From Zoopage sp. CT-All (lineage: Eukaryota; Zoopagomycota; Zoopagomycetes; Zoopagales; Zoopagaceae): 38,673 nt of DNA. Where the stretch lies: assembly GCA_004114245.1 (NCBI GenBank), contig QZWS01000027.1, positions 1 to 38,673 on the forward strand, written 5' to 3'. Of the stretch, positions 18,384 to 27,556 are shown piece after piece. The notes below the pieces were generated by a model that saw only the letters and a list, made by a program, of their open reading frames with translations, ran no database searches and was not told the DNA's origin. Both the position numbers and the translations under genes were made by a program. Position 1 is the stretch's first letter, and every line of letters begins with the position of its first letter.

Positions 18384-19084
18384 GAGGCCACATGGCCTAA
18401 TCTTTATAGAGAGTGGCAGTGGGTGCAATGGTAACAGTCTGGCCTGGTTTGGTTGGTGCCCTCTTTTCTCCTTGTTGCACCAACACCAGTGTTGTGCCAA
18501 ATACAACCTCTTGATCCTGCCTCTGTCTCTACCTCTGATTCTCTTCTTGTTCAGCTATTACAGTGGGTATAAAAGTCATATGTGTAGTGTAAATAATCAA
18601 AAGTGTGGTGTAAATATCACTTCCTTTTTAAATATACTCTTTCTATCTATCATGAACAAATTAGGATATGCCTCTTTTCTTTCCTATATTATAATGTAAA
18701 TACATAAACTTCTATCAATTCTGCCCTCACTGCCTCAATACTGCACTATCCATACTCATATTCTATTCATCCCTTATCATGTCTTAGCTATTATTCTGCA
18801 GCAGAAGTGCAGATAGTATGGGCAGTGGGAGAGTGAGATATTATGGAGCACTGTCTATATTTATAAACCTATTAATAATCTAAATAATATTCAAATTACA
18901 TGCATTTCTATTGATAAAGAGTTGAAGCTCTTCCATTGTGTACTTGCTTATCTGTCTCTACACTTTTCATACCTTCTTCATGCCTTAAGTCAAGCTGTCC
19001 TTGGTTAGCAACAAAGCTGGATGAGCAATCAGAGAAAAAAGACATGACAGAGATGCTCATTACTATGTGTTTATGTAGTCTAGA
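18384..19084. other. AT-rich gene-free spacer
   Basis: No credible coding frame. It is AT-rich, clearly lower in GC than the flanking genes, with short tandem words (GTGTAGTGTAAAT near 18592 and GTGTGGTGTAAAT near 18603). It includes GGCCACATGGCC at 18386-18397, whose reverse complement occurs at 29212-29223. Confidence 0.6.
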
Positions 19085-20240
19085 AACGAGAGCAGATGCT
19101 GATATGTGCGAAAGAGTTTACTAACAATTACTCCCTGAGGGAATCAGCTGCAAAGGTACTAATCACCAGCTTGACGACTCGCCATCGACTCACATCCTCC
19201 CACGCACTTCACACATCTAGCCTGTTGATATCCGCAACTCATTCTCAGTAGGGGTGAAAAAGCGGTCCTCCATAGCCGCCGCTTTGCTCCTTTTCAGCTC
19301 TACGGCATAGCACCTCATGCTCCACAGATAATTGAGGATCAGCTTCCTCTCCTCGGGCACAGAGATATGCAGGCCTCTCTTTCCGGGGTACTTGAATACC
19401 TCGATGTCTTCGTTGGGCGCACCTCCGAACAGCTTGTTCCGGTAGGAGGTTGCCATTCTCATCGAGTAGAAGTAGAACTCTTCGCCTCGGATTTTGACCC
19501 CCATCATTCTCTCGGGATATGTTTCATTCATTAGTTCAGCATTTTCCTGGTACGCTGCAATCATGCAAGATGCGAGCCGGATGTCCCCCATCATTTCGTT
19601 TGCCTCGTGTTTGTTCTCATGCACAACCAATAGGATGTCGGTCCCTCTCCTTACATCTTTATCGACTTTTGCTTTAAACTCCTTATCTCCTATGGTGAGC
19701 CTAAGAGTGAAGGGTGACATGCTAAGCTTTCTGCCGTCGTCGAATTTGACGGCCTTCATGAGATCGGTTGCCATGTTGTTGATGAACATCTCTTCTCGGG
19801 GAACATACATGTCTTGTTCGTTGACCATAGCCACGATGTTCAGTTTGTTAAGGAACGAACATGCTGCGTCACTTATCTCTGGATGCTTAACCGGATAGAA
19901 GTAGAGACCAATTCCATCGAGGTATAGATCAGTGAGCGAGGATGGAGGCGGTTGAGTTGCTTTCCGTATACCCATCGCGTCTGAGAAGGACTCTTTGTCG
20001 ATAATCTGGATTCTTAGTCCGCTTCCCTCTGCCTGATCGAACAATTTAACGGAGCGCTTGAACTCGTGCGTGTTGCCATGGCCATAAGGATCCCAAGTTC
20101 TGATCGTCTTTGTAGTGCTTGGACTGTACATCCTTTTCCAGTGTTGTCCCAGGAGTGAATTTCTCGTGCGGACGGGAATGTAACATCTATGGAGTGCACG
20201 AAACATGTTGGGTGTGCGAGAGATGGCGATGTGTTGGCAG
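19085..20240. repeat. Direct duplication, copy 2 (partner 16690-17860)
   Basis: Second copy of the 1.2-kb segment. Similarity to copy 1 fades to the right at about 20240, just after TGTTGGCAG. Confidence 0.85.
19217..20206 (-). CDS. PD-(D/E)XK nuclease-like protein, paralogue B
   Basis: Intronless ORF of 329 residues from the ATG at 20206, about 80 percent identical by eye to paralogue A. The same putative catalytic set is present: PREEMFINNMATDL, VDKDVRRG (Asp 182 or 184), ILLVVHENKH (Glu197-x-Lys199) and IRLASCMIAAYQEN (Gln220). Every proposed active-site residue is kept while surface positions vary. The C-terminus is longer than in A and ends ELRISTG. Relative to A it lacks a few residues after RTWD and in the IGLYFYPVKHPE segment, both in-frame indels. 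The neighbours are AT-rich repeats, an inverted relic of the same family (about 20261-20300) and no transposase, so it may be a passenger or a selfish gene. A role in DNA cleavage is inferred only from the motif order. Confidence 0.62.
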   Translation of the reverse strand: MFRALHRCYIPVRTRNSLLGQHWKRMYSPSTTKTIRTWDPYGHGNTHEFKRSVKLFDQAEGSGLRIQIIDKESFSDAMGIRKATQPPPSSLTDLYLDGIGLYFYPVKHPEISDAACSFLNKLNIVAMVNEQDMYVPREEMFINNMATDLMKAVKFDDGRKLSMSPFTLRLTIGDKEFKAKVDKDVRRGTDILLVVHENKHEANEMMGDIRLASCMIAAYQENAELMNETYPERMMGVKIRGEEFYFYSMRMATSYRNKLFGGAPNEDIEVFKYPGKRGLHISVPEERKLILNYLWSMRCYAVELKRSKAAAMEDRFFTPTENELRISTG

Positions 20241-20260
20241 GAGCAAAAAGGGTTCTACTT

Positions 20261-20300
20261 CCTCAATCATCTGTGGAGCATGATGCCATAGGGCTGAAAA
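20261..20300 (+). pseudogene. Inverted relic of the nuclease-like family C-terminus
   Basis: CATCTGTGGAGCATGATGCC and the following AGGGCTGAAAAAGG on the plus strand match the codons for LWSMRCYAV(E/G)LK, which in paralogues A and B lie on the minus strand. An internal deletion and in-frame stops show that it is dead. It sits head to head with gene B, about 55 bp from its start codon. The rest of the 20207-20657 gap shows no gene. Confidence 0.6.
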
Positions 20301-20657
20301 AGGTGAAAATTAAGCACCCTGTTTTGCCCTGAGTTCCTTTCGTTGGGGGGCAGGAACTGACGGGTTGGATCTGTGAAGGAATGAAGCTATGCATTATATC
20401 GTAGCAATAAATGCAAGCCAAGTGGAGGCAGGCAGATCACCCAACACGGCACCAAGGCCTTGATCCAACAGTGGCAGAGGAAGCGGAAGGATCAGTGCGC
20501 TCTGCCCTGGGAGGACGAGGCCGCATGCTGCATTCCACATACTGTACTGCAAATACCGTTTACATTCTCAGAACGCCAACGCTCCTCGGGCACCAGTGCA
20601 AGAAAGCTCTCTTCTGGCACGCGCCTTATGCCCGCAAACACGCGGCTGCTCAACCCT

Positions 20658-22157
20658 TTAAGCAGCCGCCTCCAGCTTGGTGCAGCTGCTGCATGCCCAT
20701 GCATCAGGCAAGTTCCTCAGATCGACACTACGCACAACGGTCAGCACTTGTGAGGCACTGGTGCCCGGCTTACCCAACGCAATCGCCGTGGAACCACTTG
20801 TGGCATTTCTCGCAGTCCAGCATCGGCGCGATATCCAGCCCGTGCGTGCACACGACACACTCTACCTCCTCTTCGGCCAGCTCGCCCAGCATATCGGCGG
20901 GGTTGTGCATGAGTGGTGGGAGCAGGACGGGCAGAAGGGCAGAGGGCAGGGCAGTGCGTTTGCCAGAGTAGAGCGGAAACGCATTGCCGGGGAGATCGTG
21001 GCCAAATGGTTGTTGCTGCGACAGCGCCTGCATCTGCTCGAGCGTCATGATGGTGCTGTTGCGCCGGCCTTGGTAGTACCCACGACGCATGTCATCATAG
21101 TCCGCATCTCTACGATCTGCTATGAGCCAATCACGGTGAGGGCAGGATCTGGACTCACACGATGGAGCGACGCTTGCGGAAGATCCCCTCAGAGGTGCCG
21201 CCGTCTCCGCCGATCCCAAGAGACATGCGTCTGTTCCCACCATAGCCCCATCCTTGGGTCAGTGCGGCTGCTGCTGCCACGGCCTGGAGGTTCTCTGGGG
21301 ACAGCTCGTTGCCCGCCCCATTCAAATCATCCAGCTCGCCTGGTGCTCCAGAGTCCGCGCCAGCCTCCTGCCCGCCCGACATCCTCCGGATCTCCATCTC
21401 CATGCGATCGACACGGTCTTTCAAGTGCATATTTTGCTTCCGCGTCATCTCGTACTCTTCCGCAGACACCGAAGGATTCGCATATAGCGCCGCAGCGGGA
21501 TTGTGCAGGCCCTCGACCACCATGGCGGAGTGGTAGTGCGAGCCATACATGCTCTCTATGGCCTGGACCGGGTCCAACGCACTCATGTGGTAAGCGCCCC
21601 CGGAGCTGCTTCCAATGCCGTTCTGCGACCCCGATACATCGCGCGACTCCCCTTGAATGCTGTTACTACCGCCACGGGCAACCATGACGCTGAAGCTGGT
21701 CTCGGAATTCTCGCCGAGGACAGAGCTGTGGGACACCGCGAGCGGCGGCAGCTGCACCGGCGTCGGCGGCCGCCCGCCAAGCTGTGTCACATACTCCCGC
21801 AAGCGTTCATTGTCCGCTTCGAGCTCGTCCTGGCGCCGGCGCAGCTCGGCAATGTAGACGGATGCCTTCTGAATCACCAGGGCAGCGGATGGTTTTTCCT
21901 CGCGCAGCGTGGGGATGGAGTTCCGCAGCTCATCAATGTACTCCTTCTGCTGCTGTCGCCGCTATAACAACGAGGATGGTTAGGAGGGCGGGCGGGAAGA
22001 GCGGGATCGGAGCGCACCTTGCGCTCGAGCTCGTTGTGGTTCACGCGCTTCGGTTTCCTGCAGTGCCACACCACCCCGATTAGCAAATAGCGATGGTGAG
22101 CATGATTAATTACTTGGCGATATGATGGGACGGCAGCGGGTCCGAGTAGTCATCCAT
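20658..22157 (-). CDS. bHLH transcription factor with C-terminal PHD finger
   Basis: Five exons on the minus strand: 22157-22114, 22057-22018, 21961-21159, 21109-20774 and 20727-20658, total 1293 nt, 430 residues. All four introns are GT-AG, 56, 56, 49 and 46 nt. Exons 1-3 join to give a classic basic helix-loop-helix (about residues 14-75): KRVNHNELERKRRQQQKEYI, a loop, then ALVIQKASVYIAELRRR, running into a coiled coil. HNxxERKRR is the E-box-binding basic region. The middle is low-complexity, with a second short coiled coil. Exons 4-5 join to form a C4HC3 PHD finger (about residues 380-423): CVVC, then CEKCHKWFHGDC, then WACSSC. Neither domain is complete without splicing. The protein would bind E-box DNA and read a histone tail. 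I know no common fungal family with this pairing. Confidence 0.88.
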
Positions 22158-22296
22158 TGTTGTGGCAAGGCGCTGGTTGAGCTGTGGGTTGAGGCAGATT
22201 TACAGTACTTCCCCCAGCGTAATGCGATGCACTGCAAGCCCAGCCACTGCGCCCGACACACTGAATACTCGCATATATTTCCGCACAATGCTCTCG

Positions 22297-23127
22297 TCAA
22301 AACATATAGTATCGCAACCACAGCACAAACATGATCCCGAGCACGACGACAGCCGGCAGCCCGTACTTGCGGTACAGCGCCATCATGTTCAATCGTCGCG
22401 CATCGCGCCGGTACTTGCTCGATTCCCCGCGCAGCGTTTCCGACAGCGTGGACATGCGGTCGAGAGAGTCGCCGCGCCAGAGCAGATCCTCCATGTTCTT
22501 CGTCATGATGCGGGTGACGTCTTGCAGATCGTTGTTGAGTTTGGACAGGTTCTGGTGCGTGCGGGTGTCTTGGTACAGCCGCTTCGTCTTTTGAATAAAT
22601 GTGTCTATGGAGGCAGCCCAGCGAATACGTCATAAGCGGAGGAGTGGGAGGTGGGTAGGATGTTACCAAACTTGATGAAGGCATACGGGCGCAGACCCGG
22701 CTTGACCACCTCCTGTCCATACGACACGTCAAACTCCTTGGCGAGTTCTTCCAAGTAGCTAAATGCAAGCTTGCGGGGGTAGGAGCGATCGCACACTGCA
22801 AGATAGCAGACGCCGTTCTCGATGATGTAGCTGCCATAACACCACAGCGCGCACGTAAGCGCGCCTCCTCCACACAAAGAGTGCTAGACTCACTGGAAGG
22901 AAAAACTGCCGGATTCAATGGAGCAGCGCGGTTCGGCCTGGGGCGTCAACTTCTTGAAGAGCATCTTGGCCTGGCCCTTCGCCTCTCCCATCTCCGCCTC
23001 GGCCTACCCAGCATGCGCTTCAGCCCAACGCACGGCGCTCAATCACAATAAACACCTTCTCATCGTCCATGGAGGCGGCCAGCGGCATGCCATCGGAGAC
23101 GCGCGCAAGGATCGTGGTGCGGACCAT
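22297..23127 (-). CDS. SEC22: ER-Golgi R-SNARE Sec22
   Basis: Four exons on the minus strand: 23127-23056, 23003-22894, 22830-22667 and 22604-22297, total 654 nt, 217 residues, close to yeast Sec22 (214). The introns are GT-AG, 52, 63 and 62 nt. The start MVRTTILARVSDGMPLA is the conserved longin N-terminus. The longin domain continues through YLAVCDRSYPRKLAFSYLEE to about residue 120. The SNARE motif (about 130-190) contains MTKNMEDLLWRGDSLDRMS with the central Arg, then a C-terminal anchor PAVVVLGIMFVLWL ends the protein. Sec22 acts in COPII and COPI vesicle fusion with Sed5, Bos1 and Bet1 or Ufe1. Its ATG is only 14 bp from that of ALG8 on the other strand. Confidence 0.95.
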
Positions 23128-23141
23128 TGTGTCCAAAAAGG
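23128..23141. promoter_or_regulatory. Minimal divergent SEC22/ALG8 intergenic segment
   Basis: Just 14 bp separate the two start codons, or 38 bp if ALG8 starts at its second ATG (23166). There is no room for two promoters, so transcription starts must lie inside the opposing gene or the 5' leaders must overlap. Confidence 0.7.
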
Positions 23142-25091
23142 ATGACTGCTGCATTCCCACCAGCCATGCCCCGCAATAATCATAATTACTGGGCTCGGCT
23201 GGCCGTCGGTTCGGCCCTTCTCAAGCTGCTCCTGTTTCCGGCCTAGTATTGCTGATCCCACAATCCGTCGCTTCGCATAAGTGTGCATAGTAGGAGCACG
23301 GACTTTGAGGTGCACAGGAACTGGCTGGCAACGACGTATGCTCTGCCCATCTCCCGCTGGTACCGCGACGCCACAAGCATCTGGACCCTCGACTACCCGC
23401 CCTTCTTCGCGTACTTTGAGTGGCTGCTGTCGCAGGTCGCGGCATGGATTGATCCGGAGATCGTGCGGCTTGGAAACGATGGATATGCCGCGTGGACCTG
23501 CGTGGCGTTTCAGCGTGCCAGTGTGATCGTCTCCGAGCTCGTGCTTCTCTTTTCCGTTCATAGGTTCATAGTGAGATGCAGTTTGTGCGGCTGCTGACCC
23601 CAGATAGGTATGCGACACGCGTGAGACCAAACAGTGCGGGTCTCTCGTCAGCAAAAGAGGCAACTGTCCTCGCGTCGATGATATTCACAAACATTGGGCT
23701 GTATTTCATCGACCATATTCATTTCCAGTATAACGGGATGTTGTTCGGCATTCTACTGCTTTCTATTACCGAGATTATGCTGGTACTTTGCAGCGGCTGT
23801 TGGCTGGTGGTTGACTATTTGCCAGGAAAACTATCTCACCGCTGGTTTGGCATTCGCTGTGTTGCTTAATTTTAAGCACATATTCCTGTATATCGCCCCG
23901 GCGTATTTTGTATTCCTCCTGCGCCGATACTGTCTACAATCTTCGACGCCCGTTATCGACTACCACCTTGCAGTTCGTCGACTTGTCCAGCTGGGCGGTA
24001 TTGTAATTCTTACATTCCTGCTGTCTCTGGCTCCGTTTATCGCTACCGGTCAGCTTGGGGACCTGGCAGGAAGACTGTTCCCGTTTAAGCGAGGTCTTTG
24101 TCACGCGTACTGGGCAGCAAACGCATGGGCCATATATGCTTTCATCGACCGCATCCTCATCGCTGGTGCTGCACCTGCCACCACCTGCCATTTATAGGTT
24201 ACATATTGTTGTAGTGGGACGCATTTTTGGGATGAATATGTTTGGTGCTGATGGTATGACGCGGGGAATCGTCGGCGATGTGCAGTTTGTTGTGCTCCCC
24301 AATGTGTCGCCGTCTGCTACCTTTCTTCTCACACTCATGGCGCAACTGGTGCGGTTTTGCTATATATACTGGCTTCACTGATGTCATGCATTAGCCCGCA
24401 CTAATTATCCTATGGAAGCGACCGATCGCTAGAAACTTCGTCTACACTGTATGCCTCTGCGCATACGCCAGCTTTTTATTTGGCTGGCATGTGCATGAAA
24501 AGGCCGTTCTGCTCATGATAATTCCCCTCAGGCAAGTTGTTCTCTTGTTAATGGGCATAAACTGATGTATGAAATAGCCTGCTGGCCACAGAGAGTTTGA
24601 CGATATTCCGGTCATTTTCGGTTCTTTCAATCGCCGGACACTATGCACTGTTTCCACTCCTTTTTGGCGCTGCAGGCGAGTGCTGTGGACCACTTTCTTT
24701 TGCTTACGCTGTATTGCAGAGATCCCGCTGCGACTGGGAATGTATGCTATCTGGCATCTGATTTTCCTGCCGATCATATTTGATGTCGTTAATAAGTACG
24801 CCCTTCGAATTTGAGTAATGATGTCCTAAGATTAAAAGGAATTCCGATGGAGCGACGATGTTTGGAGTTGGCGAGAAGGCCTACCTGGCTGGGATTGCGC
24901 TCGTTGAACTGTACGCGACCGTTGTCCATAACCTTGTGTTTGGCGCCAACCGACTCGAATTTTTGCCTCTGATGCTGACATCCGTGTACTGCGCCGTCGG
25001 CATTGCTTGGTCTTGGGTTTCACTGTATGCGCACTTCCTCGCCACACCCGGCAGAGATCGTCAAAAAGTAAAACTGAATAAGGTGCAATAA
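23142..25091 (+). CDS. ALG8: Dolichyl-P-Glc:Glc1Man9GlcNAc2-PP-dolichol alpha-1,3-glucosyltransferase ALG8
   Basis: Nine exons: 23142-23245, 23291-23563, 23608-23782, 23826-24165, 24215-24348, 24395-24531, 24578-24675, 24720-24795 and 24839-25091, total 1590 nt, 529 residues (human ALG8 is 526). Intron lengths are 45, 44, 43, 49, 46, 46, 44 and 43 nt. Introns 6 (GCAAGT) and 7 (GCGAGT) have GC donors. The enzyme adds the second glucose to the lipid-linked oligosaccharide in the ER lumen. Hallmarks: TDFEVHRNW in the first luminal loop (restored by the first splice), [56 protein letters not shown] and [12 protein letters not shown], with many hydrophobic segments between. The start may be 23142 or the in-frame ATG at 23166. 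It converges on SOD2 with 67 bp between stops. Confidence 0.95.
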
Positions 25092-25158
25092 TAAAATGCT
25101 TGTTCAAGATGAGTGCAATATCCTTCTATAAGCAGCCATCAGCAACGCTGACATTTCC

Positions 25159-25851
25159 TTACAACTGGCGCGCAGCATTGAATCGCTCCGACACGTTTTT
25201 CCAGTTCACAATCTGCCAAATCGCCTTCAGGTAATCTGGTCGCGCGTTCTTATAATCCAGATAGTAGGCGTGCTCCCAGACATCTATACCCAGCAGCGGC
25301 ACCAGCCCCGTGGTCGGCTGCAGCGGATCCTGATTCGCCGTGGTGGCAATCTTGAGCGCCTTGGTCGCCGAGTCGAATCCCAGCCAGCCCCAGCCAGAGC
25401 CCTGCACCGCGGCCGTGGTGGCATTGAACGACGCAATCATCTTGTCCAGCGATCCAAACTGAGCATCGACGGCCTTGCTCAATTCACTCCCCTCCACCAT
25501 CACGCCTCCATCATTCTTGATCGGCGCCAGGTTGGTCCAGAAGATGCTGTGGTTGAGATGCCCGCCGCCGTTGAATTTGATCGCCGCCTGCAGCCTAACC
25601 ATCTCTGCTATATCCTGTTCCTGCGTCGCCGAGTACAGCTGCTCCGAGGCCAGGTTGAAGTTGGTCACGTATGCCTGGTGGTGCTTGGAGTGGTGCAGCT
25701 GCATGATCTCGGCGGAAATGACTGGCTCCAGGGCCGAGTAGTCGTACGGCAGGTCCGGCAGCGTGTGTTTGGCACGAATCGCGGTCCCGAGGGCGGCGAT
25801 GGTGGCGACGCGCGGGGCGGCGCTGCGACGGGCAATCAAAGCGCGGATCAT
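25159..25851 (-). CDS. SOD2: Mitochondrial manganese superoxide dismutase
   Basis: Single exon, 230 residues from the ATG at 25851; the frame upstream opens only at a GTG. The N-terminus [20 protein letters not shown] is Arg/Ala-rich, as a mitochondrial presequence, and the mature enzyme starts near [16 protein letters not shown]. Metal ligands are visible in order: His in [11 protein letters not shown], His in [11 protein letters not shown], then Asp and His in DVWEHAYY. The Gly-rich GGGH and [10 protein letters not shown] blocks are typical of the Mn/Fe family; the presequence argues for the Mn matrix enzyme. It converts superoxide to peroxide and oxygen. Confidence 0.95.
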   Translation of the reverse strand: MIRALIARRSAAPRVATIAALGTAIRAKHTLPDLPYDYSALEPVISAEIMQLHHSKHHQAYVTNFNLASEQLYSATQEQDIAEMVRLQAAIKFNGGGHLNHSIFWTNLAPIKNDGGVMVEGSELSKAVDAQFGSLDKMIASFNATTAAVQGSGWGWLGFDSATKALKIATTANQDPLQPTTGLVPLLGIDVWEHAYYLDYKNARPDYLKAIWQIVNWKNVSERFNAARQL

Positions 25852-25943
25852 GCGGCAGTGGTGAGAAGCCCGCGACTGTTGCCGAGCCTGCACCCGCAGA
25901 CCGTGGTGACCCGTCAGTCCATTTTGTATAATTCATTTGTAGC

Positions 25944-25953
25944 ATATATATAT
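25944..25953 (-). promoter_or_regulatory. TATA-like element upstream of SOD2
   Basis: A ten-base alternating AT run 93-102 bp upstream of the SOD2 ATG. The position fits a core promoter; there is no other evidence. Confidence 0.35.
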
Positions 25954-26196
25954 CCTTTGGGCAATGTCTAGACTCTTGGAGTGACTGTGGGAGTATATAT
26001 TTTCTGTGCAATATCTGCATTAGGACCAGCATTCGATGTCTGTTAGGCTCGCACTGCGCTGCCTCTGTGTGCCTTCGTCCTGGCCTCACATGCTGCCCAA
26101 GCCAAGGAAAATGAAGGTATTTGGCGTGTTGTCGTCGCCGTGACTGCCTGCCTCTCACGTTTCTCACGCCCACGCTCACGCCCACGACATCCCGAC

Positions 26197-27312
26197 ATGA
26201 CCTTACCCATCACCGTATTTTTTCTCGCAGCTTGCAGCTTTATGCAAGCTACGTATGCTTCAACCACAAACGCACTTCAGAGCAGCACTCCGTCACATCC
26301 GTTGCTTGCCAGCCCTGTGCTCGACATCCTTTTCAGCAGCCATCTTCCCGCCATCGGAGACAAGTTGCCCCTTTCATCCGTGTGCAAGAACTTTCCTGCC
26401 CAGGTTCGACCGAAGCAGTGGGATCTAAATTACGTGCTCAATATCTTGCATTGGCTCCCGCACTACACTGAAGACCGCAGATTCGACCGAAAACTAGAAC
26501 CCTATCTTGTACGCGCGGGCTATTCTTCTGATAATCCACTCGACATCAGATCGCTCCAATTGAATGGTGAGCAGTACTTGTTGTTATTGGAAATCATTAA
26601 GATGCCGGCTCTCTCTTCCAATTCAAAGCTGCTGCATCTTTTGAAATTCAATCTTTTGCATGCGCTGGTTGCCATTGGTAGGATGATCAGTATGAAAGTG
26701 AGAGATGATCGTTCCCGCCAAAATGAAATCATAAACATAGTTCTTGGGTTTCTTGCCTATCGCGCACATATTCTCGAACCCGAGGAGCGTCAACGGTGGC
26801 AATGGTGGCCCCGGCAAGTAAATAATCATTCGCGTTTACGGATCCACGCGGGCATGTTTACACCGGCTGAGTTTGAAGATTTCCTAAATCTGTTTGTGCT
26901 CAGGGGGCGCTACTTTGAGAAGAGGAACAGTCGTTTGCAGGAATATTCCCCCTACATCTGCTTGGAAGACTCGGCCCTGCTCCTGTTCCTGCTCCTAGCC
27001 AACGAGAACATTTCTTTGCCTGGCCGAGGCGATAGAATTATTTGCAGCGACCCGGTATATACGGGCGTTCATCATGTTGACAGTGTGACCAAGCAGCCAG
27101 TGGAGGCAGCACACCGAATCCTCGATATTTACCTTCTAGATGGTAGCTACCCTAGTTGCATAGTAGGTGTTGGAGCCGATGCACTGATGGGAGGCGTCCT
27201 TGCAGCTCTATGGATGGGCGAAGAAGGAATGGAACGGGTGAAAAGGTGGTTGACAGCGTGTCAAATGCGCGAGGCTATGAGAGGAGAATTCAAAGCACGA
27301 TATATTAGTTAA
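26197..27312 (+). CDS. Predicted secreted protein of unknown function
   Basis: Single exon, 371 residues. The frame opens earlier only at a GTG (26140), and the ATG at 26197 leads directly into a signal peptide (MTLPITVFFLAACSFMQATYA). The mature part has no further clear membrane segment, few Cys and many aromatic residues, and contains helical Leu-rich stretches (YLLLLEIIKMPAL, LLLFLLLANENISLPG) and a Trp-rich patch RWQWWPRQ. I recognise no domain. It could be an extracellular or secretory-pathway protein, perhaps lineage-specific. It is convergent with the next gene. Confidence 0.6.
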   Translation: MTLPITVFFLAACSFMQATYASTTNALQSSTPSHPLLASPVLDILFSSHLPAIGDKLPLSSVCKNFPAQVRPKQWDLNYVLNILHWLPHYTEDRRFDRKLEPYLVRAGYSSDNPLDIRSLQLNGEQYLLLLEIIKMPALSSNSKLLHLLKFNLLHALVAIGRMISMKVRDDRSRQNEIINIVLGFLAYRAHILEPEERQRWQWWPRQVNNHSRLRIHAGMFTPAEFEDFLNLFVLRGRYFEKRNSRLQEYSPYICLEDSALLLFLLLANENISLPGRGDRIICSDPVYTGVHHVDSVTKQPVEAAHRILDIYLLDGSYPSCIVGVGADALMGGVLAALWMGEEGMERVKRWLTACQMREAMRGEFKARYIS

Positions 27313-27556
27313 CCAATATTGCAATAAAATATTGCTTATAATGAGAATGCATGATCAACACAAAGACCGCAGTAAAAAGTCAGAAGTGTGCGTACTTAAC
27401 CCAAATTGAGTAAAGACACAGCGTGTTGGCCGCTTGGGCAAAACTACCTCTCTCGCATGCACTGCTCCACGTATCTAAATTCAACCTCGAAGCGTTTTGG
27501 AAGGGCGCTGCGCAAGCCTTTAATGTACAGGTATACACTTCCCTGCAAAATACATC

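Noticed and set aside
20728-20773. Reading straight through to a stop in the PHD finger
   Set aside because: The unspliced frame stops right after the sixth zinc ligand; the 46-nt GT-AG intron restores the last Cys pair.
23580-23607. Using GTGAGA at 23571 as the ALG8 intron 2 donor
   Set aside because: It leaves the next exon out of frame; GTTCAT at 23564 with the AG at 23606-23607 keeps frame and length.
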